Source: Bufo bufo (lineage: Eukaryota; Chordata; Amphibia; Anura; Bufonidae). Taken from it: DNA of 64,000 nt. Made by a program: the position numbers and the translations under genes. The notes under the pieces were generated by a model. It was not told the origin of the DNA and made no database searches. It was given only the letters and a program-made list of their open reading frames with translations. The stretch spans positions 498,276,556 to 498,340,555 of the forward strand of contig NC_053392.1 of the NCBI RefSeq assembly GCF_905171765.1, written 5' to 3'. Shown here one piece after another: positions 1 through 11,179 of the stretch. Numbering within the stretch: position 1 is the first letter of the stretch; every line of letters starts with the position of its first letter.

Positions 1-190
1 CCCCATTTGGAATTTTTTCCCCGCATCCCACTACATTACATGCCATATTAAAAAGTGGCATTAGAAAAAACAAGCCCTTATCTGGATATGTGAATGGAAA
101 AAAAAAAAAAAAAAGTTAGGGCTCCAGGAATACAGGGGAGAAAAATGAAAATGCAAAAACAAACAAAAAAAACCTCTGGTATCCTAAGGG
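1..190 (+). mobile_element. 3' end of a piggyBac-like TTAA element (cut by window edge)
   Basis: The A-rich text (a GCATTAGAAAA-like stretch, then ACAAGCCCTTATCTGG) resembles the right end of the complete TTAA element at 3512-4857, which carries GCCATTAAAAAC and ACAAGCCCTCATAAAG in the same order and spacing. It ends in CCTAAGGG followed by TTAA at 191-194, as expected for a piggyBac-type end. It is diverged, and its left end is outside the window, so the family call is an inference from one similar copy. Confidence 0.45.
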
Positions 191-194
191 TTAA

Positions 195-1147
195 GCAAAC
201 TTCTTCCATGTATAGATATACGGAGTTGCTTCATTTGAAACCTTCCTCTTTATTTACCATTGGTAATATGAGCTGTCCAGGAAGTGAAAATATACTTTCG
301 TTTTAAGGGGTTGTAGCAAGAGATGCAGTGCTATGCACTGTAGCAAATGCCTGCAAATTAGATTTTGTGACTTAATTAGAAGGTTTACCTTTTGGATCTA
401 TTCCTAGCAACTTTATAAGGTAAGAAAGATGTACTGCTATTATTCTAGATTACAATTCTTTGTTGAACTCCTTTGTAGCGATCATTACAGCTTCGTAAAC
501 CCCTTTGATCAGCTGCAAATATGAAACCTGAAAAAGCAATTCTACAGTAGTATCTCTACAGATGAGAGAATATTTCAAAAGCCCCTGTTCCTCTGAAAAT
601 GCATAGTTTATCTTTCATTTCAGGGTAGACTAGCTGATATATTATGAAACTTCATTATAGGCAATTCCCTAAAAATATTGTCATTTTGTTACTGAACATA
701 AGATCATCGATAATCAGCTGTTAAAATCAAACACACAAAACCTAATTTTAAATAGAGCATATCGCTGAGAAAATGAAGATGAATAGTGATGTGTACACTG
801 TGACTTCCCTTGAATATCTTTTATGATATGACAATTTTCAATGAATTTCCATAGCTGAGTATGGTCATTGCTTGCTGATAACTATTTTAGATCACAATAA
901 AAAATCTTTTGTAATGCTGAAAACTTTCAGAATAAAATCATCAAAATGCTGTGTTAATACAATTGCTTGATGGTCTTGCAATTTGAAAGGGTGTTGCCAT
1001 GCCACTGTAGTGGCTTTTGTTACTCCTGTTTACCTTCAAACTATAAGGTTATCACAATAGTTCCCACATGTAAAGGCACGTTGTACACTTCCTTTCCAAT
1101 CAGATAGGTCAGACAAGCAGTCTAATCAGTAAACTATGCTCATTATT
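195..1147. other. AT-rich sequence, nothing recognised
   Basis: I see no coding region, RNA gene or clear repeat here. Stops are frequent in all frames, and there are no splice-bounded exon-like segments. This may be the least disturbed host intergenic DNA in the window. Confidence 0.4.
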
Positions 1148-1781
1148 GGTTTTTAAAGCCACATTGAAGTGAATGGGGCTGAGCTGCAATACCAAGCCGC
1201 TGTACAATGTATGTGCTTGGTGAGCTGCGAGAAGGTTGTGGCACTACTGTGAGTGCTGGTGCCTTTTCAAACAGCTGGTTGTAGGGGATCCCAGGACCCC
1301 CATTGATCAGATACTGATGATCTATCCTTTGTATAGATCAGTGGTCGGCAAAGTGAGGCTCGCGAGCCACAAGCGGCTCTTTTGATCCTTCACTGCGGCT
1401 CTTTGGTTCGGGCCGGCGGGTGGGCGGCCGCGCAGCCATATCGCGCTGCTCAAGCTGCTTGTAAATTGTCTGTCATGCGCCTGCTGCCCCGTCTGTCTGC
1501 TCCTTCCACTTTATGAATGAAGCAGCCAGGTGGGGCCTGGAGGCGCATGAAGGAGGGAGAGATGTCACGCTGCGCACAGCAGCAGAAGGGCGGGCAGCGC
1601 GGCTCTAGTTCGGCTGCCCACTGTGAGGAGGGGTGAAGTGGTGAAGAGGCCGCCGCTCAGGAGGAACGAAATGTCCTGCAGCAGAAAGGTAGGAGCTGCC
1701 CCCGGTGTGTGCACTGCACCGGCCCCGCCGCAAGTGTCCCTGCCTCCTTCCTTCCCCCCACGAATACATTACTTACTGGAA

Positions 1782-2410
1782 GGCACTTATGGGGGATATC
1801 TGTGGAGGGCACTTATGGGGGATATCTGTGAAGGGCACTTATGGGGGATATCTGTGGAGGGCACTTATGGGGGATATCTGTGGAGGGCACTTATGGGGGA
1901 TATCTGTGGAGGGCACTTATGGGGGATATCTGTGGAGGGCACTTATGCTATATATGTGTCATCCACAGATATCCCCCATAAGTGCGTCATCCACAGATAT
2001 CCCCCATAATTGCGCCATCCACAGATATCCCCATAATTGCGTCATCCACAGATATCCCCCATAATTGCGTCATCCACAGATATCCCCCATAAGTGCGTCA
2101 TCCACAGATATCCCCCATAAGTGCGACATCCACAGATATCCCCCATAAGTGCGTCATCCACAGATATCCCCCATAAGTGCGTCATCCACAGATATCCCCC
2201 ATAAGTGCGTCATCCACAGATATCCCCCATAAGTGCGTCATCCACAGATATCCCCCATAAGTGCGTCATCCACAGATATCCCCCATAAGTGCGTCATCCA
2301 CAGATATCCCCCATAAGTGCGTCATCCACAGATATCCCCCATAAGTGCGTCATCCACAGATATCCCCCATAAGTGCGTCATCCACAGATATCCCCCATAA
2401 CTGCGTCATC
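1782..2410. repeat. Minisatellite that switches orientation
   Basis: Six to seven units of about 26 bp built on CACTTATGGGGGATATCTGT run on the plus strand to about 1947. After a short TATATATGTG bridge, about sixteen 28-bp units built on CCACAGATATCCCCCATAAG follow to 2410. The second block is the reverse complement of the first, plus a GCGTCAT linker. The two blocks could pair as a large hairpin. Frames crossing it are repeat translations. Confidence 0.9.
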
Positions 2411-2635
2411 AAGTAAAAAATGATAAAGATAAAATTAAATAATAATCAACATCCAAATAAAAGAAAGTACATATAAAAGTATGTAAAAACACATTCTGGG
2501 CTCATTCCCACGAATGTAAGGGCGCCGTGCCTGTGCTGCGGACCACAAATAGCGGTCCGCAATGCACGGACACAGACCATGGGGCAGCTGCATGAGGATC
2601 GCGGACCCATTCACTTGAATGGGGTTCGCGATTCG

Positions 2636-3024
2636 CATCCGACTGCCCGCACCGCAAAAAAGTAGCGCATGTTGAAGTGAATGGGTCCATGATGCGTGCT
2701 GCACACGGCCGTGTGCAGCCCGCATCATGGACCCATTCACTTAAATGGGTCCAGGTTCGGGGATATGAGTGCTACAGTGTGCTTCCGTGGTGCTTCTGGC
2801 TGTGCCTCCGCACCGCAAAAAAGTAGTGCATGCGCTACTTTTTTGCAGTGCGGAGGCACAGCCAGAAGCACCACGGAAGCACTCTGTAGCACTTATATCC
2901 CGGATCCTGGACCCATTGAAGTGAATGGGTCCATGATGCGGGCTGCACACGGCCGTGTGCAGCACGCATCATGGACCCATTCACTTCAGCATGCGCTACT
3001 TTTTTGCGGGCACACGGTCATGTG
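2636..3024. repeat. Imperfect palindrome of about 390 bp
   Basis: Arms of about 190 bp pair around a centre near 2826-2840 (GCAAAAAAGTAGTGCATGCG followed by CTACTTTTTTGC). Smaller inverted repeats sit inside each arm, for example CTGCACACGGCCGTGTGCAG. It lies in the right half of hAT-N1 and accounts for the opposed frames seen there. Confidence 0.85.
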
Positions 3025-3426
3025 CATGAGCCTAATAGTCCTCACTGGTACTGTTGACACAATATTTTAGGTTTTAAAAATGTGGCTCTCGAAAGAAATT
3101 CCAATCGTGGTTTTGGCGATATTTGGCTCAGTTGACAAAAAAGTTTGCCCACCACTGGTATAGGTCATCAGTAAAAAAAACTCTTAAAGTATTAAATTAA
3201 AGGGCTTATCTGGGATTTATACATTGATTGCCCATCATTATGATAGGTAATCAATATCAGATTGAAGGGAGTCTGACTCCCGCAGTTCCGTTGAATAGCC
3301 GTTCTGCAATAGTTGCACTTGAAAGGGAACAGTAAAAAGCTTTGAAAAATCCAGCTCCACTTTAAAGGAATATGCGTTTATTCAGCTTGCGGTTAAAAAC
3401 TCATCCATGAAATACAAAATTTAGCA

Positions 3427-3490
3427 GTCTTGTCTACATGTTTCGGGCTACCAGAGACATTTCCAGCCCTTCTTCATGACACAGAAAGAC
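3427..3490 (-). ncRNA. Hammerhead-ribozyme-like motif in PLE1, left arm
   Basis: On the minus strand: GTCTT, an internal loop, GTC, then ATGAAGA, stem II GGGCT...AGCCC, GAAA, a tiny helix III (CATGTA), then GAC and AAGAC closing stem I. The consensus core is CUGANGA...GAAA; here the first C is A, so it is probably weak or dead. Hammerheads in PLE terminal repeats are established knowledge. Confidence 0.5.
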
Positions 3491-3511
3491 ATTAAAAGTG
3501 AGACCTTTTAA

Positions 3512-4857
3512 CCCCTTAGTGACCACCCATACGTGTTTTTACGGCGGTCACTAAGGGGCCTTAGGCTGGGCCGCCGCGTTTTTACGGCGGCCCAGTTTAA
3601 GCGCCGCGCGGCTCCCCCGTGCAGCGGGGAGCGCGGACCTGGCTCTCACATGAGAGCCGGGTCCCTGCTCTAACAGCCCGGAACGGCAGGAGTGCCGATC
3701 CGGGCTGTTTAACCCTTTACATGCCGGGCGCAATGGCGCCCGCTGCATGTAAAGTGGTGACAGAGGGAGCGGACTCCCTCTGTCTCCCATCAGCACCCCG
3801 AAAATGCGATCGCGGGGTGCTGATGTGCTGGGAAGCTTACCTTGCTTCCGATGAGGGCCCGAGCCTGTCTTCAGTTACTTCCAGCAGGCTGTGCCTCTCT
3901 GGCGCAGCCTGCTGGTCAATGTTCGAATAGCATTGCTATTGAAATGCAATGCATTATAGAGATAATGCATTACATTTTAAAAGCAATCAAAATACTGTAT
4001 ATTATAGTCCCCTTGTGGGACTATTAAGTAGTAAAAAAAATAGAAAAAAAATACACATTTATTAAATTAAAAAAATTCCATAAAATAAAAAAATATGCCT
4101 TTTTTTCCATTGAAAATACGCTTTTCAATGAAAAAAATTGCAAAAAGAAAATATCCCCCATATGTTTGGTATTGCCGCGTCCGTAACGACCGGGACTACA
4201 TAAATATTACATAAATTATCCCCTATGGTGAACGCCGTAAAAAATAAAAAATAAAAAAAGACAGAATTTCGAATTTATTCTTAGTTTCCACCGAAAAAAA
4301 ACGTAATAACAAGCGATCAAAAAGCGGCATTTACTCCAAAATCATACCCATGAAAAATACAAGTCATCTTTCAAAAATCAAGCCCTCACACAATTCCATA
4401 AAAAAAAATAAAAAAAAGTTATGGGTCTTGTGAAGTGGCAATGCAAAATAATTTTTTGGGTTAATAAAAGGTGTTTTATTGCAAAAAAAGTAGTAAAACG
4501 TAAACAAAATTATACGTATTTAGTATCACTGTAATCGTACTGACCCAGAGAATAAAGATATTATGTTATTTGTACCGAAAAATGAACGCCAAAAAATGTA
4601 TAATGTAAAAACGCAGTGGCAGTATTGCTATTTTTCCCCATCTCCCTCCCAGAAAGAGTTAATAAAAGTTAATCAGAAAGTTATGTGTACCCCAAAATGG
4701 CGCCATTAAAAACTACAACTTGTCCCGTAAAAAACAAGCCCTCATAAAGCTATATAGATGAAAAAATAAAAAATTTATAGCTCTTGGAACGAGACCATAA
4801 AAAAAGGAAGAAAAACGCTTGGTCATAAAGGCCCAAACAGGCTTGGTCACTAAGGGG
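3512..4857 (+). mobile_element. Non-autonomous piggyBac-like element
   Basis: The ends CCCCTTAGTGACC and GGTCACTAAGGGG are perfect 13-bp inverted repeats next to TTAA (3508-3511 and 4858-4861). The other PLE1 arm shows the empty site, a single TTAA between CCTT and AGGGG at about 6700. That proves insertion into PLE1. The 1.35-kb interior begins GC-rich (GTTTTTACGGCGG repeated) and becomes A/T-rich. It has no credible transposase. Confidence 0.85.
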
Positions 4858-5206
4858 TTAAAGGAGAGGGTGCACCTGTGTTCACTAATTGTTTCCACAG
4901 GCCTGTAACCGCCCCCAGGAAAAGGTGCCACACCTTCAGTTAACTCTTCTCATGAAAATTAAATGAAAGAAAAAACAAAAATATAACCATATGTATGCAT
5001 AGAGAAAATAAAAGTATAATAACTATGAAAAAAACTATGTCATACAAGGGTATACATATAAAGAGGATACATGGGGTATGAGCCGGATGTGTAGCAATAT
5101 TTTAGCAAACTATGGTGGAATGTGATGGAAATCAGATCATCAGAAATTTACTGTATCATTCTCAGGAAAGGAAGAAATTCACATGCCAAATTTGTTAGTA
5201 TGTGGA

Positions 5207-5683
5207 TTATTGCTGCAAAATCAGATCTAGGCGTTTATTAAGCCCCTCAGGTTGGCGTGTGTTGAGTGAAAAAATCCAAAAGGATTCCCTGTTTAATAAT
5301 TTTCTTCTATGGTCTCCTCCACGTTTAGGCAGGAAAACTTTTTCTATGCCTTGTACTATCATATCTGATGTGTCCCCACCATAGCAGACAGCAAAATGCA
5401 GACTAGCTGCAGACACATTGCGACTGCCATGGTGGGGCACATCAGAGATGTGTTTGCGTATTCTAGATTTTATTGCATTAATAGTACAACCCACGTATTG
5501 CAGTTTGCACTTTGTGCAGGTGATCAAGTATACAGCGTGGGTTGTATTGCAGTTAAGATACGCTTTCATTGGAAAGACTCTGTTGTTTGCAGTTGAGGAA
5601 AAGGTTTTGGATTTCATCATATGTGTGCAGCAAATGCATCTGTGGTGTCCACACCTATAACTCCCCTTGGTCCTAAGCCACAC
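5207..5683 (-). pseudogene. PLE1 GIY-YIG endonuclease fragment, left arm
   Basis: The 158-residue open frame holds a Cys/His-rich linker (CGHHRCICCTHM), then the GIY-YIG core VYLITCTKCKLQYVG, a downstream Arg (KSRIRKH), a conserved ESFWIF near the end, and GLNKRLDL. In PLEs this domain nicks target DNA for priming. The reverse transcriptase that should precede it is absent, so this is a remnant. Its protein is identical to the right-arm copy over this span, so the inverted duplication is young or has been gene-converted. Confidence 0.75.
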
Positions 5684-5819
5684 AGGTTGCGACTTTTTGT
5701 CTTCTTGGTATAGGCTAGGGCTGACATAGTTTGCGATTGTGGGCGCATTTTCCTGTCCTGTCTTATGACAGAGAATGGACTGACATAGTTGCAGATGGGG
5801 TTAAATGCGCAGCCAGAAG

Positions 5820-6360
5820 GGCGCCCACAATCGCAAACTATGTCAGCCCTAGCCTATACCAAGAAGACAAAAAGTCGCAACCTGTGTGGCTTAGGACCAA
5901 GGGGAGTTATAGGTGTGGACACCACAGATGCATTTGCTGCACACATATGATGAAATCCAAAACCTTTTCCTCAACTGCAAACAACAGAGTCTTTCCAATG
6001 AAAGCGTATCTTAACTGCAATACAACCCACGCTGTATACTTGATCACCTGCACAAAGTGCAAACTGCAATACGTGGGTTGTACTATTAATGCAATAAAAT
6101 CTAGAATACGCAAACACATCTCTGATGTGCCCCACCATGGCAGTCGCAATGTGTCTGCAGCTAGTCTGCATTTTGCTGTCTGCTATGGTGGGGACACATC
6201 AGATATGATAGTACAAGGCATAGAAAAAGTTTTCCTGCCTAAACGTGGAGGAGACCATAGAAGAAAATTATTAAACAGGGAATCCTTTTGGATTTTTTCA
6301 CTCAACACACGCCAACCTGAGGGGCTTAATAAACGCCTAGATCTGATTTTGCAGCAATAA
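5820..6360 (+). pseudogene. PLE1 GIY-YIG endonuclease fragment, right arm
   Basis: This is the mirror copy of the frame on the opposite strand at 5207-5683. It reads a little further upstream (RAPTIANYV, the segment before the Cys/His linker in PLEs) and ends at the same TAA. The open frame nominally starts at 5731, but the part before about 5820 is spacer sequence, so that Met is not the native start. It has no reverse transcriptase and is not autonomous. Confidence 0.75.
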
Positions 6361-6726
6361 TCCACATACTAACAAATTTGGCATGTGAATTTCTTCCTTT
6401 CCTAAGAATGATACAGTAAATTTCTGATGATCTGATTTCCATCACATTCCACCATAGTTTGCTAAAATATTGCTACACATCCGGCTCATACCCCATGTAT
6501 CCTCTTTATATGTATACCCTTGTATGACATAGTTTTTTTCATAGTTATTATACTTTTATTTTCTCTATGCATACATATGGTTATATTTTTGTTTTTTCTT
6601 TCATTTAATTTTCATGAGAAGAGTTAACTGAAGGTGTGGCACCTTTTCCTGGGGGCGGTTACAGGCCTGTGGAAACAATTAGTGAACACAGGTGCACCCT
6701 CCCCTTTAAAAGGTCTCACTTTTAAT

Positions 6727-6790
6727 GTCTTTCTGTGTCATGAAGAAGGGCTGGAAATGTCTCTGGTAGCCCGAAACATGTAGACAAGAC
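6727..6790 (+). ncRNA. Hammerhead-ribozyme-like motif in PLE1, right arm
   Basis: Plus-strand copy of the motif at 3427-3490, with the same stem I (GTCTT/AAGAC and GTC/GAC), stem II (GGGCT/AGCCC), GAAA and short helix III. The predicted cleavage point is after the GTA that precedes GACAAGAC. The core position C3 is A in both arms, so activity is doubtful. Confidence 0.5.
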
Positions 6791-7146
6791 TGCTAAATTT
6801 TGTATTTCATGGATGAGTTTTTAACCGCAAGCTGAATAAACGCATATTCCTTTAAAGTGGAGCTGGATTTTTCTCAACTTCTTTCTGCATCTGCTGCCCG
6901 CACCTGACACGGGCCATCCGTGCTCACAACTAAAGGAAGTGCAGGTGAGAGCTACTACATTTCTCTTTTCCTAGTAAAAAGCTTTGTCCACTATAAGATG
7001 GACTATGCTGTATATTTCCAGTGCCAGAGTTACTGCAGAACAGTTAATCGACTGGGGTGCTAGGAGTTGGACCCCCACCAGTTTGATATTGATGACGTAT
7101 CCTAAGGAAAGGCCATCACTATAACAATCCCATAAATCCCCTTTAA

Positions 7147-8589
7147 TTTTCTAAAGTGGCATGCCCTCTATGTTTATTATCTGTGAACAGTCATGTGGGC
7201 AATTTCCTGACAGGTCGTGTAGTCCTGGCTTGATTCATGTCCCACAGGCCAGGATACATCAGAACAAGTGAGTTCTGCTGGCTTTCGGCGCATGCACATT
7301 GAGGCGAGGTCTAATGCCAATGCCCAGTTTCCTAGCAGGGGACACGCTTTATCCTACCTCTGGGCGCATAATGAGAGAAGCTGATGTAGGACGAGGGCTT
7401 TGTCCATCAGCATCAGTGACTGAGGGCTGCCCTTATCAGGGCGAGTGCTCCGACAGCGGTCACACAGCCAAGGATACGACAACTGCAGAACTAAACTACA
7501 GGGCAAGTGAGCCTAGAATGTGTATGAAAATGAGACACTCCTCCGCCATGAGTGGCAAATTAAACTATCCTAGAAGTGATGCATAGGCAGGCTGCCCTGG
7601 CACCATATGAAGCTTCAATGTGGTTATATTAATCTCAACCACATAGTACTCACTAGCAGATTCATGGGAACCTGACATTTTTAACGGTGTGCACTCGCTA
7701 TAAAATTAAAGACATCCCCCAGCATAAGACTGTTGGAATACCTCATCACGCTCACAGACTTCTTCGCCAGACACTAAGTTAAACAAAACAAAATAAACAC
7801 CTGCCTGTCTGGGCACTACCTATACAAAATATGTCCCTACCTCTCTTGTAGAGCACCGTTCACACGTGCAAGTCGATCCGGGTTTACTCAGCCAAATAGT
7901 CCACCCAGGGAAGTTATCAGCTTTCGCATAGCCTTGTGGCCCCTCTTGACTAAGACCACACAGAGCCTCGGCAGGTCTCTGCTTCCAAGTCACTCTCTCT
8001 TCCCCAGACTGACACCCTGGGAGGTGCTTTCTCCCAGTCTTATTATCGCAGACCTCACCAGGGATCCTCTCTGGACCAAGGGAACACCAGTCCTGGAAGG
8101 ATGTGTATTGGCAGATCCCACTTCCAGTCCTATCTGCCAATCCAACTAAAATCCAGCTCAGAATATACCAAAAACAACCTTGTCTCAGCAACTTACTGCT
8201 GAGATCATTGCATCTCGGATTTTAGCTATCCCACCCAGCTGAGGTATCTGAGTGGGATATACACACCTTCCCGCACTGTCCACCTTATCACAGTACTTAT
8301 TTTAGGCAAATGAAATGTTCCTGTACCTGATTGGTGTTTTATTAGCACAATTATTAAAAGTTATGTTTTTATACTTTGTCTTTGGTAACATAATCCCGAC
8401 ACTTCAAGTATTACTGATTAGAATAGTCTGGGATATTTTAGCTCAGCAGAGACTACACTCCCTCAGTACAATACAGGTTCTTTCAAAGATTCTAGCAAAA
8501 AAAAAAAATATAGCAATGTATTCAGGAAATTGTCCATAGAGATCAGGCAGGATTTATGTAAAATTTGAACCTCCAGAGTAACCATCTAA
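7147..8589. other. No gene recognised
   Basis: Mixed-composition sequence with several short open frames, for example 7299-7586 plus and 7820-8191 minus. None shows a domain or repeat I know. The 7800-8300 stretch has a moderately GC-rich, LTR-like feel and a CTGGGTGGG...CCCACCCAG-type palindrome near 8228-8260, but no paired copy is visible here. Confidence 0.35.
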
Positions 8590-8870
8590 GTGTAAAATAT
8601 GGAGCGGTAGTGTCAGTGGATGCCTCCTGGGCCTTTGATGGCATAGGAGGGGATTTTTTAAACACATTACTGGAGATATATGGTATGGAGATATATTTTG
8701 GAAATGGATTAGAATATTGTATAGGAAACTATTTGCATCTATAGTAGTAAACAAGACAAGGTTATCCTTTACCCTCCTTCCTTTTTGCATTAACAATTGA
8801 ACCTTTAGATAAGGTACTAAGGGAAGATAAAAGCATTAAAGGTCTCAGGTATGGAGACTTAAGGCCCCCT
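8590..8870 (+). pseudogene. L1-like reverse transcriptase relic
   Basis: The translation shows VDASWAFDGIGGDFL, matching the first catalytic-Asp block of L1/Tx1 reverse transcriptases. After frame changes come TRQGYPL and FALTIEPLDKVL, matching the following block. Stops and frameshifts separate the pieces, and neither LINE end is visible. It is a short, old fragment. The L1 rather than CR1 assignment rests on those two blocks. Confidence 0.6.
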
Positions 8871-9599
8871 TAAGGCTGTATTACACAGGGACAAGAGCAG
8901 TAGAGTGTACAAAACTCCACACAATAACAATTGAATAGGAAGTCTGGTCATTGTGGCAGGGAGCAGTAAAGCAATGGGTACCACTCAGGAAGACAAAACC
9001 AGAGTGGAGGACTGGAGGGAGCAGTGGTGGTCTGGACGCGGTTGGTGGCACTGGCTAGGGTTATTAAGCCCCAGGTGGGACCTGGGGTGAATGCATAGGA
9101 GGCAAATATAGCCAAGTGATAAAGTACACAATATATTCGACTGTGGCACAATATAGTATGTCCATATTTTGTGGATCTGCGATTTACAGACCTGCAAAAT
9201 GATACAGTCATCTGGGACAATCTATTTCATATTTGCCAACCCTCATTGGTTTTTCTGGAGTCTCCCTAAAAATGGAAACCCTCTTAGACCCCAGGAGATA
9301 AAGCTAACATTTCCTGGCCGGCACTGTTTATGGGGATACACTTTCAAGCCATAGGTCAAGGTGAAGGGGGGCACACTCTAAAGTGAACATTATAAACCAC
9401 TGTTATTTACCCATGATTGGTGGCAAAGGCACACTGTGGCTCTAACACTGGTGTAACTGTGGGGTAAGCAACTGACATTGAGGTGAGCAATGTCACTATC
9501 ATCTCCAATCCCATGAGGAACTTACAGTATGTAATGTTTTCTGGGCCATCTGACCCTATAGTCCTCTCTTTCTGTGAGCTCTGGGAAGTGAGCTTCATA
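8871..9599. other. No gene recognised
   Basis: Short frames only. I see no inverted-repeat ends, tandem arrays or coding motifs. It lies between the L1-like relic and the Tc1 element. Confidence 0.35.
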
Positions 9600-9601
9600 T
9601 A

Positions 9602-11177
9602 CAGTTGCAAGAAAAAGTATGTAAACCCTTTGGAATGATATGGATTTCTGCACAAATTGGTCATAAAATGTGATCTGATCTTCATCTAAGTCACAACAAT
9701 AGACAATCACAGTCTGCTTAAACTAATAGCACACAAAGAATTAAATGTTACCATGTTTTTATTGAACACCCCATGTAAACATTCACAGTGCAGGTAGAAA
9801 AAGTATGTGAACCCTTGGATTTAATAACTGGTTGAACCTTCTTTGGCAGCAATGACTTCAACCAAATGTTTCCTGTAGTTGCAGATCAGACGTGCACAAC
9901 GGTCAGGAGTAATTCTTGACCATTCCTCTTTACAGAACTGTTTCAGTTAAGCAATATTCTTGGGATGTCTGGTGTGAATCGCTTTCTTGAGGTCATGCCA
10001 CAGTATCTCAATCGGGTTGAGGTCAGGACTCTGACTGGGCCACTCCAGAAGGTGCTTTGGGTCATTGTCCTGTTGCAACACCCATCTTCTGTTGAGCTTC
10101 AGCTGGTGGACAGATGGCCTTAAGTTCTCCTGCAAAATGTCTTGATAAAATTGGGAATTAATTTTACCTTCGATGATAGCAATCCGTCCAGGCCCTGACG
10201 CAGCAAAGCAGCCCCAAACCATGATGCCCCCACCACCATACTTCACAGTTGGGATGAGGTTTTGATGTTGGTGTGCTGTGCCTCTTTTTCTCCACACATA
10301 GTCTTGTGTGTTTCTTCCAAACAACTCAACTTTGGTTTCATCTGTCCACAGAATATTTTGTCAGTACTGCTGTGGAACATCCAGGTGTTCTTGTGCAAAC
10401 TGTAAACGTGCAGCAATGTGTTTTTTTTGGGCAACAGTGGCTTCCTCTGTGGTATCCTCCCATGAAATCCATTCTTGTTTAGTGTTTTATGTATCATGGA
10501 TTAGCTAACAGGGATGTTAGCATATGCCAGAGACTTTTGTAAGTCTTTAGCTGACACTCTAGGATTCTTCTTCACCTCGATGAGCAGTCTGCGCTGTGCT
10601 CTTGCAGTCATCATTACAGGACAGCCACTCCTAGGGAGAGTAGCAGCAGTGCTGAACTTTCTCCATTTATAGACAATTTGTCTTACCGTGGACTGATGAA
10701 CAGCAAGGCTTTTGGAGATACTTTTATAACCCTTTCCAGCTTTATGCAAGTCAACAATTCTTAATCGTAGGTCTTCTGAGAGCTCTTTTGTGTGAGGCAT
10801 CATTCACATCAGGCAATGCTTCTTGTGAAAAGCAAACCCAGAACTGGTGTGTTTTTTATAGGGCAGGGCAGCTGTAACAAACACCTCCAATCTCATCTCA
10901 TTGAATGGACTCCAGTTGGCTGACACCTCACTCCAATTAGCTCTTGGAGATGTAATTAGTCTAGGGGTTCACATACTTTTTCCACCTGCACTGTGAATGT
11001 TTACATGGTGTGTTCAATAAAAACATGGTAACATTTAATTCTTTGTGTGTTATTAGTTTAAGCAGACTGTGATTGTCTATTGTTGTGACTTAGATGAAGA
11101 TCAGATCACATTTTATGACCAATTTGTGGAGAAATCCATATCATTCCAAAGGGTTCACATACTTTTTCTTGCAACTG
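9602..11177 (-). mobile_element. Tc1-like transposon (Tc1-A), IR/DR type
   Basis: Termini CAGTTGCAAGAAAAAGTATG and the matching reverse end lie between TA dinucleotides (9600-9601 and 11178-11179). The inverted repeats are about 220 bp. Each repeats the AGAAAAAGTATGTGAACCC motif near its inner end (around 9800 and 10970), which is the IR/DR arrangement known from Tc1 elements such as Sleeping Beauty. A full-length but broken transposase lies inside on the minus strand. Confidence 0.88.
9821..10803 (-). pseudogene. Tc1-A transposase, inactivated
   Basis: It starts MMPHTKELSEDLR with a paired helix-turn-helix region ([13 protein letters not shown], then TVRQIVYKW) and the GRPR-like segment in altered form. 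The catalytic part is seen as [10 protein letters not shown] (second Asp) and [11 protein letters not shown] (Glu of DD34E). An in-frame TAG follows residue 100, a frame change lies near 10330-10440, and another stop follows HPKNIA. Expected family length is about 340 residues. Cut-and-paste activity is lost. Confidence 0.85.
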
Positions 11178-11179
11178 TA

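Larger units (their letters stand above)
1339..3157 (+). mobile_element. Non-autonomous hAT element (hAT-N1)
   Basis: The ends are imperfect inverted repeats: CAGTGGTCGGCAAA at the left and TTTGCCCACCACTG at the right. They are flanked by an 8-bp duplication, GTATAGAT (1331-1338) and GTATAGGT (3158-3165). CAGNG-type ends and 8-bp duplications are the hAT signature. The 1.8-kb interior has no transposase. It holds an orientation-switching 26/28-bp array and a near-palindrome. The subterminal GGCTCGCGAGCC is a perfect 12-bp palindrome. Confidence 0.82.
1148..3186 (+). mobile_element. Frog-type TTAA MITE, split by a hAT insertion
   Basis: The outer parts (1148-1338 and 3158-3186) read as one element: AGTGAATGGGGCTGAGCTGC, then GATCAGATACTGATGA, the halves of a TATCC...GGTCATCAGT palindrome, and an end at CTCTTAA. 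The same ATATTGATGA/GGTCATC-type ending recurs in the MITE at 3201-7142. The left edge is uncertain. The text matches a MITE type I associate with frog genomes; that is recollection, not a search. Confidence 0.45.
3345..6972. mobile_element. Penelope-like element PLE1, 3' part as an inverted dimer
   Basis: The insertion is bracketed by a perfect 14-bp duplication, AGTAAAAAGCTTTG (3331-3344 and 6973-6986). Inside are two near-identical arms in inverted orientation, 3345-5747 (itself holding a TTAA element) and 5820-about 6870, around a spacer of about 72 bp. Each arm encodes a GIY-YIG endonuclease C-terminus and ends in a terminal region with a hammerhead-like motif. No reverse transcriptase domain remains. 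Inverted and 5'-truncated copies are known for Penelope-like elements. Confidence 0.8.
3201..7142. mobile_element. TTAA-type MITE interrupted by PLE1
   Basis: Left end TTAAAGGGCTTATCTGGG and right end CCCATAAATCCCCTTTAA are inverted repeats flanked by TTAA (3197-3200 and 7143-7146). Inside each end lie TATCAGATTG and its counterpart CAGTTTGATA. Removing the PLE at 3345-6972 leaves a MITE of about 310 bp. TTAA targets fit piggyBac or Kolobok MITEs; which one is not decided. Confidence 0.65.

Noticed and set aside
1623..2064. Two overlapping frames of about 120 residues with a repeating GTYGGYLWRALMGDIC pattern
   Set aside because: They are translations of the 26-bp minisatellite, open only because the unit lacks stops in those frames.
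7820..8191. 123-residue minus frame with several Cys, possibly a secreted protein
   Set aside because: It has no signal peptide pattern, no recognisable domain, no splice context and no second copy to compare. Chance openness is the simpler explanation.
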